From Cordylochernes scorpioides (Eukaryota; Arthropoda; Arachnida; Pseudoscorpiones; Chernetidae), in NCBI GenBank assembly GCA_030710605.1, contig CP092863.1:107370099-107434098 (forward strand): a stretch of DNA of 64,000 bases. Reading direction: 5' to 3'. How positions within the stretch are numbered: position 1 is the stretch's first letter; each line of letters begins with the position of its first letter. Shown here one piece after another: positions 39,305 to 49,235 of this stretch. The translations under genes and the position numbers were made by a program. The notes below the pieces were generated by a model that did no database searches, had not been told where the DNA came from, and saw only the letters and a program-made list of their open reading frames with translations.

Positions 39305-40912
39305 CTGTATAGACACTCATGGACAAAACTTAAGGAAGTTGTACCTTTTAGCATGTATATTGGGATTAAGACAATAACTCTGAAAGATACACTCATGAAC
39401 AAAACTTAAGGAAGTTGTACCTTTTAGCATGTATATCGGGATTGAGACAATAACTCTGAAAGATACACTCATGGACAAAACTTAAGGAAGTTGTACCTTT
39501 TAGCATGTATATTGGGATTAAGACAATAACTCTTAAAGATACACTCATGGACAAAACTTAAGGAAGTTGTACCTTTTAGCATCTATATCGAGATTGAGAC
39601 AATAACTCTGAAAGATACACTCATGGACAAAACTTAAGGATGTACCTTTTAACATGTATATATCGGGATTCAAACAATAACTCTGAAAGATACACTCATG
39701 GACAAAACTTAAGGAAGTTGTACCTTTTAGCATGTATATTGGGATTAAGACAATAACTCTGAAAGATACACTCATGGACAAAACTTAAGGAAGTTGTACC
39801 TTTTAGCATGTATATCGGGATTGAGACAATAACTCTGAAAGATACACTCATGGACAAAACTTAAGGATGTACCTTTTATCATGTATATATCGGGATTCAG
39901 ACAATAACTCTGAAAGATACACTCATGGACAAAACTTAAGGAAGTTGTACCTTTTAGCATGTATATTGGGATTAAGAAAATAACTCTGAAAGATACACTC
40001 ATGGACAAAACTTAAGGAAGTTGTACCTTTTAGCATGTATATTGGGATTAAGACAATAACTCTGAAAAATACACTCATGGACAAAACTTAAGGAAGTTGT
40101 ACCTTTTACCATGTATATCGGGATTGAGACAATAACTCTGAAAGAAACACTCATGGACGAAACTTATGGAAGTTGTACCTTTTAACATGTATATCGGGAT
40201 TCAGACAATAACTCTGAAAGATACACTCATGGACAAAACTTAAGGAAGTTGTACCTTTTAACATGTATATCGGGATTCAGACAATAACTCTGAAAGATAT
40301 ACTCATAGACAAAACTTAAGGAAGTTGTACCTTTTAGCATGTATATCGGGATTCAGACAATAACTCTAAAAGATACACTCATGGACAAAACTTAAGGAAG
40401 TTGTACCTTTTAGCATGTATATCGGAATCGAGACAATAACTCTGAAAGATACACTCATGGACAAAACGTAAGGAAGTTGTACCTTTTAGCATGTATATCG
40501 GGATTCAGACAATAACTCTGAAAGATATACTCATAGACAAAACTTAAGGAAGTTGTACCTTTTAACATGTATATCGGGATTCAGACAATAACTCTGAAAG
40601 ATATACTCATAGACAAAACTTAAGGAAGTTGTACCTTTTAGCATGTATATCGGGATTCAGACAATAACTCTAAAAGATACACTCATGGACAAAACTTAAG
40701 GAAGTTGTACCTTTTAGCATGTATATCGGAATCGAGACAATAACTCTGAAAGATACACTCATGGACAAAACGTAAGGAAGTTGTACCTTTTAGCATGTAT
40801 ATCGGGATTCAGAAAATAACTCTTAAAGATACACTCATGGACAAAACTTAAGGAAGTTGTACCTTTTAGCATGTATATCGGGATTCAGACAATAACTCTT
40901 AAAGATATTACA
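39305..40912 (+). repeat. Large 76-bp minisatellite array, about 21 units
   Basis: Same unit as at 11042-11875. Unit variants alternate in higher-order blocks: GGGATTAAGACAATAACTC, GGGATTGAGACAATAAC and GGGATTCAGACAATAAC types recur in patterns, and a short variant (AACTTAAGGATGTACC) appears twice about 230 bp apart. The block near 40205-40500 is repeated at 40510-40810 almost unchanged, which indicates recent segmental expansion. Minus-strand open frames are artefacts of the repeat. Confidence 0.93.
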
Positions 40913-41930
40913 GTGATAGTGGCCATATCAGTGGTGGTAGTGTCTTGTCCAATTGTTGTTCTATGAAAAAAAGGGGGGGAGGGTGCCATTGTTCCGCTAG
41001 TCAGCCACAATTCAGAGTTTCTTGTTCATGGTTACCGTAGTGGCTCACGACACCGTACTACAGGGCATTCTCTCATTTGGCCATATCAATATAAAGCTTA
41101 TAAAACTGCTTTACTTTGTTCATGATCTTTTTGAATCGAAATACTATGTAATTTAATGCATCGTGATTTCAAGATGTTTACAAAATATCGCCAAATATGG
41201 GGGGGAAATAGCAATTATATGGGTTTACTGGTAATCAGTCTCTTTCTAGCAAAGTATAGATAAAAACAAAATGAATTTGGGATTCCATGAATGAAATATT
41301 CCCCCATATTTACATTATCCCTTCCTGCATATTATCTCCATGGTTTAATGGCTCAATTAATTTCAAGAAATTCAAACGGGATCTCGGGGGAGTATTTGTT
41401 ATTAGCATTTGAGAAATTTAATAAAATGGAAATGAAGCAAAGTTCTCCCTTCCTTTATTCCCTTACTTTGCAAAATATTAATAATAAAAATTGCTTGGCT
41501 TGAAGACAAATAGCGGTATTCAAATTCTGGCATACCTCTCATGTATTCTCTCCATTTTGTATTTGCATATTTACTGTTTTATAGCGTTTTATTTTAAATG
41601 GCTCATATCTCTGCTATATTATGTGGATTCTGTTATAGCATTTTATAAAAATACGTTTTTGGATAAAATATGTAAGTCGATGTAAAAATATGTAAACTTT
41701 TTTGACGCGTATGATTTTTTTTTAAATAAAAATATTTTATATTGCTCTCTTACTGCAATGATGAATCTTATAAAAGAGAGCGCGCTAATGCATAATATTA
41801 TAAATTGATGTTTTTGTCATATTTTTGTTGTGTTGTTCTTGTGTTTCATATTTTGAGTGTTAAATTAATGTAGTATGTTTTGTTGTAGTATGGTGCTTTT
41901 TTTTTAAATTATTAATATAGATAGATATAT
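40913..41930. other. Spacer with a foldback fragment
   Basis: No gene I can support. Begins with the array's GATATTACAGTG junction word. 41700-41780 has GACGCGTATGATT and a TATTGCTCTCTTACTGCAAT block of the 29937 foldback family. The frames at 41291-41503 and 41491-41685 have no recognisable domain. Confidence 0.4.
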
Positions 41931-42310
41931 AGGTTTTTAACTTTTAATTAGACAATTTCAATTTATATTTAGACATTTTAATTTAGACTCGTTCTTTATT
42001 TTAATTTAGATATTTTTCATTTCAATTTAGACATTTTTCATTTCAATATAGACTTTTTCATTTTAATTTGGACACATGGACGTTTTATAGAAAGGTCCAT
42101 GTGTCTAAATTAAAATCAAAAATGTCTAAATTAAAATGAAAAATGTCTAAATTGAAATTAAAAATGTCTATATAAAAATGAAATGTCTAAATTAAAATGA
42201 AAAATGTCCAAATTAAAATGAAAAATATCTAAATAAAAATGAAAGTGGCTAAATTATAATGAAAATGTCTAAATATAAATAGAAATTGACTAATTAAAAG
42301 TTAAAAACCT
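41931..42310. repeat. Palindrome built from ~21-bp tandem units
   Basis: Ends AGGTTTTTAACTTTTAATTA and TAATTAAAAGTTAAAAACCT are inverted repeats. Each arm is a tandem run of about eight units like ATGTCTAAATTAAAATGAAA on the right and its complement on the left, meeting at CACATGGAC...GTCCATGTG (42072-42104). Overall a 380-bp hairpin. A foldback element whose arms grew by unit expansion. Confidence 0.8.
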
Positions 42311-42649
42311 TTAGATAGAATATATATTTTATATTATTTTGATAGATTATATATTTTGCAATTGATTATAATTGAGTTAGAGCTATTTTATCATTAGAAA
42401 TCATGCTTTTCCATTGTTTAGGAATACGTTTCTATGTGGTATGGTGTTATGCGTGTACTTATATAATTGGTCGTTATTATGTGTTCAGCGTGTTGTAACA
42501 ATGTTATTTATATTGTCGTTTGTGTTGTGTATGATTAACGTGCTGCCTGCATTATATATATTGTAGAAAGGTATTTATTATATTTTATATACAGATTATT
42601 ATTATTATTTTTTAAATATTTATATTATTATTTTTTTTTTTAATTAAAA
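42311..42649. other. AT-rich spacer
   Basis: AT-rich with T-runs near 42608-42645; no gene or repeat that I can identify. Confidence 0.45.
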
Positions 42650-42702
42650 AGACATATATTGGATCAAATTATCATTTATTTTACCAATATTTCAGTTGGC
42701 TG
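42650..42702. repeat. Left half of the MITE split by Copia 2
   Basis: AAAAAGACATATATTGGATC, then ATTTATTTTACCAATATTTC and AGTTGGCTG. The MITE resumes at 46940 with GGCTGAATGCCAACCTTTAT. GGCTG is duplicated, so Copia 2 landed in the MITE. Confidence 0.85.
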
Positions 42703-42911
42703 TGTTGTAAGATTTAGGTACTTACAGCTTGTAGGAAGGCATGAGGACGTTGAGGATTATATGATAATAATCTTTATTATCCATTTAGCAAGAAAGACAA
42801 AGTTATGGTAGCGAACAGTTATTGAAGTATAGAGAAGAAAGGTAAACAAACAGTTGTGATGATGATAGGTCCAGTGTGGCGCTAGCTGTCGTAGCATTCA
42901 GTTATCCAACA
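42703..42911 (-). repeat. Copia 2, 3' LTR
   Basis: 209 bp; overlaps the last codons of the polyprotein by about ten bases (frame ends at 42902). Confidence 0.93.
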
Positions 42912-45900
42912 AATCCCCGGCATGAATGTGGAGACATCACGAGGTTGTAGCGTAACTTCTCAAATGTCGGCCTTGGTAGCGGCTTGGTCAGAATGTCCGC
43001 CTTCATGTCGCCAGTTGGGCAGTAGATCATTTTTATCACTGTCTTCTTCTGAAGATCCTTCAGGTGATGGATCTTGGTTGCGATGTGCTTGGTTCTAGAA
43101 GACACTTTTTCGGATGAACATATCTTGAGACATGATTGATTGTCTTGGTGGAAGTAGATTGGAGCTTTCTGTTCCAGTTCGAGATCCTTTAGCAAGTCGA
43201 GAAGCCATAACAGTTCTTGTGAGGCTTCAGCTGCGGAGATTAGTTCCGCTTCGGTGGATGAGAGAGATACGCAACCTTGTTTCCCAGTCATCCATGAGAT
43301 GGGGTTTGATCCCAGTAGGAACAAGTTTCCGCTTAGTGATTTTCTGTCGGTGTTGTCGCTTGCCCATGTGGCATCACTGTATGCTTCCAGTGTGGGAGGT
43401 TTTTGGTTAGATATGCGTAGCTCGAGTTCTTTAGTAGTTTTTAGATATCTTACGATTCTTTTTGCTGCATTCCAGTCACAATTTCTAGGATTCTGGTTTC
43501 TGCTGCTAAGTATGCAGACTGGAGCTGCGATATCTGGTCTGGATACTACGCTTAGGTACAATAGTGAGCCTATTAGTTGTTGGTATTGGACGTTGTTTGG
43601 TAGAAGTTTTTCATCAGATATACCGGGATATCCGCTTTCCATGGGAGTGAAAGTAGGTTTCGCTTCTTGGAGGTTGTACCTTTCAACTAGTTCTTGGATT
43701 TTATTCTTTTGGCTCAGTAGGAGTTCACCTTCTCTGTTCCTGGAGATTTCTATACCAATGAATTGAGTGGGGTCTCCAAGGTTCTTTATTTCGAATTCTT
43801 TTTCGAGAGTTTTTACAGTGTTTTGGATGATTATCTCGGAATCGCTTGCGAGGAGCATGTCATCCACATATAGAATCAAGTAGATGGAATGGTTTTCTTC
43901 ATTCTTGGTGAATAGGCATGGGTCTACAATGCTCTGTTTGAAGTTATTTTTAATTAGAGTGCTTGCAATTTTTGTGTTCCAAGATCTTCCAGCTTGTTTT
44001 AGACCGTAAATTGCCTTCTTTAGTTTGCAGACTTTGTTTGTTTGTTTTGTATGGAGTCCTTCTGGGAGTTCCATGTAGAGTTCTTTATCTAGGTCGCCGT
44101 GTAGGAACGCTGTCTTGACATCGAGGTGGTTCACTTTCATCCCTTTGTAGACTGATGCAGCTAGGAAGGCTCTAATTGTAGAATGCTTCACAATTGGTGC
44201 AAAGGTTTCTTCGTTGATTGCTTGAGCTTCAGTTTTGTACAGCATGTAGTCATTTCTTATGGGAGGTATTCCCTTTGTTGGTCTCGTGGATCTTCTTTGT
44301 GTGACCACTTGTGTTCCTGTGCTTGTACCGGGTTGAAGGTAATCCTCGGTTTCTGAGTCCTCAAGGTTTTCGGGTTGTGTTCTTGGTTCCTGACTTTCCT
44401 CTGCATTACCAAAATGATTGGAGGAAGTTAGATCTGTACTTAGTACTTGTGGTGAAGTTGTTTTTGTGGAAGTGTGGTGAAAACCATTTTCTTTTTCTAG
44501 AAATTTTACGTATCTGCTGATTGTGATGTTGTCGGTGTCGTGCAGGATTCTGTATCCTTTGCTTCGATCATCGTATCCAAGAAAGATCCCTTCGATAACT
44601 TTGCTATCCAACTTGTTTCTTTTTATCTTGGGAATATAGGCGAAGGCTTTACATCCGAATCTTTTTAGATGCTTCAGACTGGGCTTCCTGTTGGTCCATA
44701 GTTCAAAAGGAGTCTTGTCTGTAGCTTTCGAGGGTATTCGGTTGTGTAGGTAATTAGCTGTGGTAACCGCTTCCGCCCATAGAGACTGTGGGAGTCCTGA
44801 GTCAAACAGCATGCATCTTGTCATCTCCATTAGTGATCGATTTTTCCTTTCTGCTACTCCGTTCTGGGCTGGTGAGTAGGGGACTGTTAGCTGATGTTTG
44901 ATTCCGCTTTGGTTCAGGAAATCTTCGACTTGTCGGTTTACGTACTCACGACCGTTGTCTGTCCGTATGGTTTGGATATTTTTTCCAAATTCCGTGTGTG
45001 CTGAGATGACGTAGTCTTTTATTTTTTCATAGGCTTCGTCTTTTCCTTTCAGGAGGTAGGTCTTCGTGTATCTGCTGTAGTCATCAGTGAAGGTGATGAA
45101 GTATCTCTTACCGCTGAGAGAGTTAGTTGGTAATGGACCGCAGATATCACTGTGGACAAGTTGAAGCGTTTCAGTTGCTCTGTACTCTGTCTTCTTTGGA
45201 AATGGGGTTTCGGTGAGTTTTCCTTGAATGCACTGAACGCAGTCTGTGCTGTGCGAACAGTTATTTAGACTTAGTCCTCTTGCTAGGTTCTCATTTCGAA
45301 TCTTCTTAATTGATTCTATATTTCTGTGTCCTAGTCTGTCGTGCCAGAGCATGAGGCAATTTTTGTTCTTGCAGTGGTTTTGTTTTGCAACATTTGCTTT
45401 GAATGTGCGAGTTTGGAGGTTGTCATCCAGGTGGAGTCGGTACATTCCATTGTCAAGTATACCGTTCGCGAAGGCTGTGTTGTCTCTTTCGATGGTACAC
45501 CAATCTCTGTTGAACGTCACTTTACATCCGTTGGAGGTGGCCGCACTCACTGACAGAAGGTTGTCTGTTAGTTCCGGGATGTAGAGAACTTTTGTGAGAA
45601 GTAAGGTGTCAGTTTTTCCTTGGGGTGTGATGACTTTGATTTCTCCTTGTCCTATCCCTTTGACCTGCAGCTTATTGCCATTAGCAACCACAACATTTTG
45701 TGTTTGTTCTCTGTTAAGTTCAGTGAAGAAGCTTTCATCGTACGCCATATGAGATGTGGCTCCAGAGTCGATGAACCAGTTGTGTACACTTGCTTCTCGT
45801 TGAGTGCAATTGAGAGCTTTTGGGTTTGGTCCTTTTGTTGTTCTCTGATTTGTTGGTTGTTCTTGGGTGACACTCGACTGATTTGTGTACTTTGGTACGT

Positions 45901-46657
45901 TTCCTCTTCTCAAGTTTTCATATTTGTTCTCTTTGTTGCTGTTGTTTCGCTTTTGATAGTGCCAACATTCTTCTTTGGAGTGGTTTGGTTTGTGGCAGAA
46001 AGAACAGGATTTCTTCTCTTTTTCTCTTCTTTGGCTTGAAGCTCTGTGGAGGCTTTTTAAGGCTTTTGATCCGGTGCTTTCGTCTTTCGAGCTTTCTACT
46101 CTGCGTGTGTGTTCATCAAGGAGTTTGTTCTTGGTAAATTCAAGCGTTAGCTCGTCATCAGGCCTTGATTCCAACATCGTGATGAGATTGGAGTAGCTCT
46201 TTGGAAGCGAGCAAAGCAGTATAGCCGTGATGTGAGAGTCCCTTAGTGTTTCGCCAATGGTTCGCAGTTTGTCAACTAGTTCCATCATGGTAGTGATGTG
46301 CTGTTGCATGTCTTTGTCTTCTTCGAGTTTTAAGCTGTATAGTTTCCTTAGCAAATAAATTTTTCCTGAGAGTGTTTTTCTTTCATAGATATTTTTAAGA
46401 GTGTCCCAGGTAGCTTTGGCTGTTAGTAGGTTTTTGACATGCACTATTTGTGAGTCGGCGATGCTTAGATTAATGATAGCTCTAGCTTTTGAGTCTTTCT
46501 TTTTCCATTCGATTTTAGGTTCATCTGGAATATTTTCGGTGACAACTTCCCAAAGATCTTCCTTTTGCAAGAGCATTTCAATTTTGAAAGACCATAGTGA
46601 GTAGTTATAGCCGTCGAGCTTATCTAGGGTTACATCGTGGCTCGGGAGTGACGCCAT
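42902..46657 (-). CDS. Copia 2 Gag-Pol polyprotein, RT internally deleted
   Basis: 1251 residues. Gag with GYNYSLWSFKIEMLL near 16-30; CCHC zinc knuckle at 218-231; protease active site DSG at 297-299; integrase zinc finger with H439, H444, C473, C476; integrase triad D504, D567, E603 (D-62-D-35-E); reverse transcriptase with NHLDVKTAFLHGDLDKELY, YGLKQAGRSWN and YVDD at 930-933; RNase H with YSDATWAS, SLSSTEAELI and HQDNQSC; end near LTKPLP. Odd: at about residue 812-817 (near 44215) the chain passes from the end of the linker straight to ETFAPIVKHSTIRAF. The segment that normally precedes it (catalytic-palm start with KWVFK and KARLVAKG motifs, roughly 80-90 residues, present in Copia 1 at 450-518) is missing in frame. 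The rest is intact. The ATG chosen follows the leader by about 70 bases after the LTR. Confidence 0.93.
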   Translation of the reverse strand: MASLPSHDVTLDKLDGYNYSLWSFKIEMLLQKEDLWEVVTENIPDEPKIEWKKKDSKARAIINLSIADSQIVHVKNLLTAKATWDTLKNIYERKTLSGKIYLLRKLYSLKLEEDKDMQQHITTMMELVDKLRTIGETLRDSHITAILLCSLPKSYSNLITMLESRPDDELTLEFTKNKLLDEHTRRVESSKDESTGSKALKSLHRASSQRREKEKKSCSFCHKPNHSKEECWHYQKRNNSNKENKYENLRRGNVPKYTNQSSVTQEQPTNQRTTKGPNPKALNCTQREASVHNWFIDSGATSHMAYDESFFTELNREQTQNVVVANGNKLQVKGIGQGEIKVITPQGKTDTLLLTKVLYIPELTDNLLSVSAATSNGCKVTFNRDWCTIERDNTAFANGILDNGMYRLHLDDNLQTRTFKANVAKQNHCKNKNCLMLWHDRLGHRNIESIKKIRNENLARGLSLNNCSHSTDCVQCIQGKLTETPFPKKTEYRATETLQLVHSDICGPLPTNSLSGKRYFITFTDDYSRYTKTYLLKGKDEAYEKIKDYVISAHTEFGKNIQTIRTDNGREYVNRQVEDFLNQSGIKHQLTVPYSPAQNGVAERKNRSLMEMTRCMLFDSGLPQSLWAEAVTTANYLHNRIPSKATDKTPFELWTNRKPSLKHLKRFGCKAFAYIPKIKRNKLDSKVIEGIFLGYDDRSKGYRILHDTDNITISRYVKFLEKENGFHHTSTKTTSPQVLSTDLTSSNHFGNAEESQEPRTQPENLEDSETEDYLQPGTSTGTQVVTQRRSTRPTKGIPPIRNDYMLYKTEAQAINEETFAPIVKHSTIRAFLAASVYKGMKVNHLDVKTAFLHGDLDKELYMELPEGLHTKQTNKVCKLKKAIYGLKQAGRSWNTKIASTLIKNNFKQSIVDPCLFTKNEENHSIYLILYVDDMLLASDSEIIIQNTVKTLEKEFEIKNLGDPTQFIGIEISRNREGELLLSQKNKIQELVERYNLQEAKPTFTPMESGYPGISDEKLLPNNVQYQQLIGSLLYLSVVSRPDIAAPVCILSSRNQNPRNCDWNAAKRIVRYLKTTKELELRISNQKPPTLEAYSDATWASDNTDRKSLSGNLFLLGSNPISWMTGKQGCVSLSSTEAELISAAEASQELLWLLDLLKDLELEQKAPIYFHQDNQSCLKICSSEKVSSRTKHIATKIHHLKDLQKKTVIKMIYCPTGDMKADILTKPLPRPTFEKLRYNLVMSPHSCRGFVG

Positions 46658-46711
46658 TTTTGCTAAGCCTTTTTTCTTTGTCTTAACTCGTTAGTTGAAT
46701 TTCATGCAATA

Positions 46712-46730
46712 CTCAGTCTCATAATCTAAT
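46712..46730 (-). other. Copia 2 primer-binding site, elongator tRNA-Met half
   Basis: Just inside the 5' LTR the plus strand reads CTCAGTCTCATAATCTAAT. CAGTCTCATAATCT is the anticodon arm (anticodon CAT) of animal elongator tRNA-Met. Priming from an internal half of this tRNA parallels Copia 1's use of initiator tRNA-Met. Confidence 0.75.
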
Positions 46731-46939
46731 TGTTGTAAGATTTAGGTACTTACAGCTTGTAGGAAGGCATGAGGACGTTGAGGATTATATGATAATAATC
46801 TTTATTATCCATTTAGCAAGAAAGACAAAGTTATGGTAGCGAACAGTTATTGAAGTATAGAGAAGAAAGGTAAACAAACAGTTGTGATGATGATAGGTCC
46901 AGTGTGGCGCTAGCTGTCGTAGCATTCAGTTATCCAACA
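46731..46939 (-). repeat. Copia 2, 5' LTR
   Basis: 209-bp partner of 42703-42911, apparently identical. Followed by GGCTG and the rest of the interrupted MITE. Confidence 0.93.
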
Positions 46940-46944
46940 GGCTG

Positions 46945-47247
46945 AATGCCAACCTTTATCACAAGGTGTTATAACATATTTAACATATAAATATTATTTA
47001 TATTTTGCTACTTTGGAAACTTCTCTCATTTCTTATCTTGTATCTTATAAATGTTGATTTTGTGGTTGTCTTAAATAGATTGCTGTGTTATCCTGAAGTT
47101 TGACTTTACTAATTTTTACGTTTACATTTGGTGGAGATAGTGGGTAGAATTAGGGAAGACAAACTGAAGATCTCCGAGAAGACCTTGAGACCATGGGTGC
47201 TGTGATTTACCATATGTTCTCTTGTATTCCACTATATTCTGTAGAAT
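46945..47247 (+). repeat. MITE right half and TRIM-related LTR fragment
   Basis: 46940-46985 completes the split MITE. 46990-47215 is a plus-strand relative of the TRIM-like element: TTTTGCTACTTTGG, AAATAGATTGCTGTGTTATC, then an LTR end TTTACATTTGGTGGAGATAG with the alanine-tRNA-type primer site, and AGATCTCCGAGAAGACCTTG as in the 18634-19326 interior. Truncated, no coding. Confidence 0.6.
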
Positions 47248-47420
47248 TCTATATACAGTTACGAGCGTCATGCGTGGCCTCTGTCACGGTTTGCTTTTTT
47301 TTTTTTTTGGAATGGCGCCCTCCTATTGGTCGGCTACGATCACGCCACCTTTGCCCCCCCCATTTCTGTAACTATTGTGTTGGAGCAGGTCGCTCCTTAA
47401 ATAAATGCATATATTAGTTA
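47248..47420 (+). mobile_element. Helitron-type element, family A, 5' fragment
   Basis: TCTATATACAGTTACGAGCG through ATAAATGCATATATTAGTTA, then abrupt change to unrelated sequence. The 3' hairpin and CTAG are missing. Confidence 0.75.
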
Positions 47421-47424
47421 AGAT

Positions 47425-47560
47425 CCTTAGCGCCACCTATCGAAATAAATTAGAACTAATTTATCAATTGCAATAAAAGGGCATTTCCTGATCGTGCAAC
47501 TAAAAGGAATTGATGGCTTGAGCCATCTATCGGAATAAATATCAACTAATAGTTGAATTT
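47425..47560. repeat. ATGGC hairpin repeat
   Basis: GGCATTTCCTGATCGTGCAA, GATGGCTTGAGCCATCTATC and AATCAACTA-type words, shared with 33280-33360 and 61375-61500. Fragment of a dispersed repeat. Confidence 0.5.
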
Positions 47561-47616
47561 TTTTATTATTCCAGAATTGACCAAATACCATTTCTTGATT
47601 AATCAAGAAAAGCTAA

Positions 47617-47656
47617 CCACGTACGCGTTTCGGGCTGTTGGCCCTTATCAGCGTGG
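47617..47656 (-). ncRNA. Hammerhead ribozyme motif, one core change
   Basis: Minus strand: stem I CCACG, CTGATAA, perfect stem II GGGC/GCCC with loop CAACA, GAAA, minimal stem III CGCG, cleavage site TA, then CGTGG closing stem I in five pairs. All helices are perfect. The only core defect is A for G in the CTGANGA box. A second family, distinct from 15324, with a sister at 14327-14365. Confidence 0.65.
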
Positions 47657-48731
47657 TGCAAGCTGTACCTCAATGACCAAAAAAGATGGCCTTTGATGCA
47701 TCTTGAATAAGTATGGAACAGGTATTTAGGCCGGAAGATCCTGAGAACGCCATTCAATGTGAAACATTGTTTTCACATTAATTTATCAATGGTACTTCTC
47801 TTATTTTTGTTCAAATATTTATAAGGAAAAGTTATTTCTACAATCCTTATACTGAAATGCATAAAATATGAAAGATGGAAGGCATGGTATATCAGGAGTT
47901 GACTATTCAAGCGAGTTTCTCCAGTCAAATCATCAGACCACTCTACTATTGTATTAGACTGATTCGGTTCCAAAATTACCTTATTAGGTACCGCTCAACA
48001 AGAACAACCTAGTTTTTGATATTTACAACAATGAATGTGAAGGTTATTTACTTATTAGACAAAATGTTAACGTGGGATTCAATTCCGGTTCATGGCTGTC
48101 GGGAATCGAGGGTGTTACCTACTTGTCCACCTGCTCAATATTAGACTGAATTTCTCTTATATGTCCTGAATTTGTTATAGAATAGAGTAAATGGGTGTTT
48201 TAAAAGCGAAATCTGATCAAAATCTTCTTTTTAACGAATATTTTAAGTGCAATAAAACAAAGGGCGTTGTGGGAACCACAACAGACAAATTGTCCTATGC
48301 GACAGAATAGATGACCATCCTGCTGTACCATGGTTTAACCAGTAGATTTGTATTCTACGGCGGCTTGCTAAGTACATGGTAATGAGCCTGTGTGTGCCTC
48401 GAGTTCCAATTATATCCATAGTGGACATGGATGTGTTCCATGTGTTGGACATTCTAACTAGGGCTATCTATCATCGGAGAACTAGGTTCCCTTGGTAGTC
48501 CTTGGTGTGTCTATGTAATATCTATTATAGGATGAGTATTTTTAGATTATTCTGGTAACCCTCTTGTTACATAGATTGTCTATCATCTCGGATCATTAGT
48601 ATGGGGTGATAGTTTATTATTGGAGAGGTAGTTTAACTCCAATATGTTTATTAGCTTTACCATCTCTCTATTTATCATTATCTAATATTATTTATTAATT
48701 TTTGTATTTAACCTCATATATAACCTATATA
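47657..48731. other. Spacer with a possible decayed SINE head
   Basis: No gene. 48066-48125 has GTGGGATTCAATTCCGGTTC, a B-box-like word in minus orientation, possibly an old SINE head. The rest is unassigned; open frames here show no domain. Confidence 0.35.
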
Positions 48732-48997
48732 CAACAACAACAACAAAAAGCCTTTATTCATGGTCACTGACCCTATACAGGATTCACCAGAGGTATGCAA
48801 AAGAACAAAGCAGTGAGACAAAGGAAATAACGATACAGACAGAAGAAAAAGAAAAAAAAAACAAGAAAGAGAAAGAAGGAAGCAAGAAAGACAACACAAA
48901 AAGAGTAGCAGTAAGGAAGTGAGGAGTGAGTGTCACTTGGCCTTCTTCTGAGATACGGACTTGTGGAAACGCCGTAGCAATATACTTATTCTGGGTC
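48732..48997 (-). pseudogene. 5'-truncated LINE or retroposed 3' end
   Basis: On the minus strand a short frame with AFPQVRISEEGQVTLTPHF, a pyrimidine-rich UTR, the polyadenylation signal in ATGAATAAAGGC, and a tail of TTGTTGTTGTTG. Perfect 14-bp target duplication ATATAACCTATATA (48718-48731 and 48998-49011). 5' truncation, triplet tail and TSD indicate target-primed insertion. The encoded piece is too short to assign a clade. Confidence 0.75.
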
Positions 48998-49011
48998 ATA
49001 TAACCTATATA

Positions 49012-49235
49012 TACATTATAATAAAATAGTTTTAATCTCAAAATCTCTCTCCTGCAAGAAATAAAAAAAAGAACGATAGAAGTGTTCAGTTTCTCATAAA
49101 AAATGGCCATAGATTCATTGATACTTCTTATCCAAAAATATCTTTATAGTAACGGGAACAAAGGCAAAATGTCCCAATATCATATTAGACGTCCGCATGC
49201 AATATATACTCATGGACAAAACTTTAATATATATA
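49012..49235. other. Short spacer
   Basis: Ordinary sequence ending in CTCATGGACAAAACTTTAA, the terminal word of the 76-bp unit, and the TATA target duplication of the next LTR element. Confidence 0.45.

Larger units (their letters stand above)
42703..46939 (-). mobile_element. Copia-type LTR retrotransposon 2
   Basis: 4237 bp with 209-bp LTRs (42703-42911, 46731-46939; TGTTGTAAG...TATCCAACA) that look identical base for base, and a target duplication GGCTG (42698-42702 and 46940-46944). One long polyprotein frame on the minus strand. Identical LTRs and an open frame indicate a very recent insertion, yet reverse transcriptase lacks its first segment, so it could not replicate alone. Its Gag and integrase are clearly different from Copia 1, so this is a separate lineage. 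Confidence 0.96.

Noticed and set aside
39160-40008. Minus-strand repeat proteins with the SLSFVHECIFQSYCLN motif
   Set aside because: Translation of the 76-bp minisatellite; 76 is not a multiple of three and the frames break between arrays.
43254-43766. 170-residue plus-strand open frame
   Set aside because: It is antisense to the Copia 2 polyprotein, low-complexity in aromatic and serine residues, and has no domain; a shadow of the real frame.
45246-46196. Several plus-strand frames of 67-139 residues
   Set aside because: All lie antisense to Copia 2 Gag and protease and are explained by codon bias of that gene.
48243-48452. Minus-strand 69-residue frame
   Set aside because: No domain, no repeat support and no codon pattern; probably chance.
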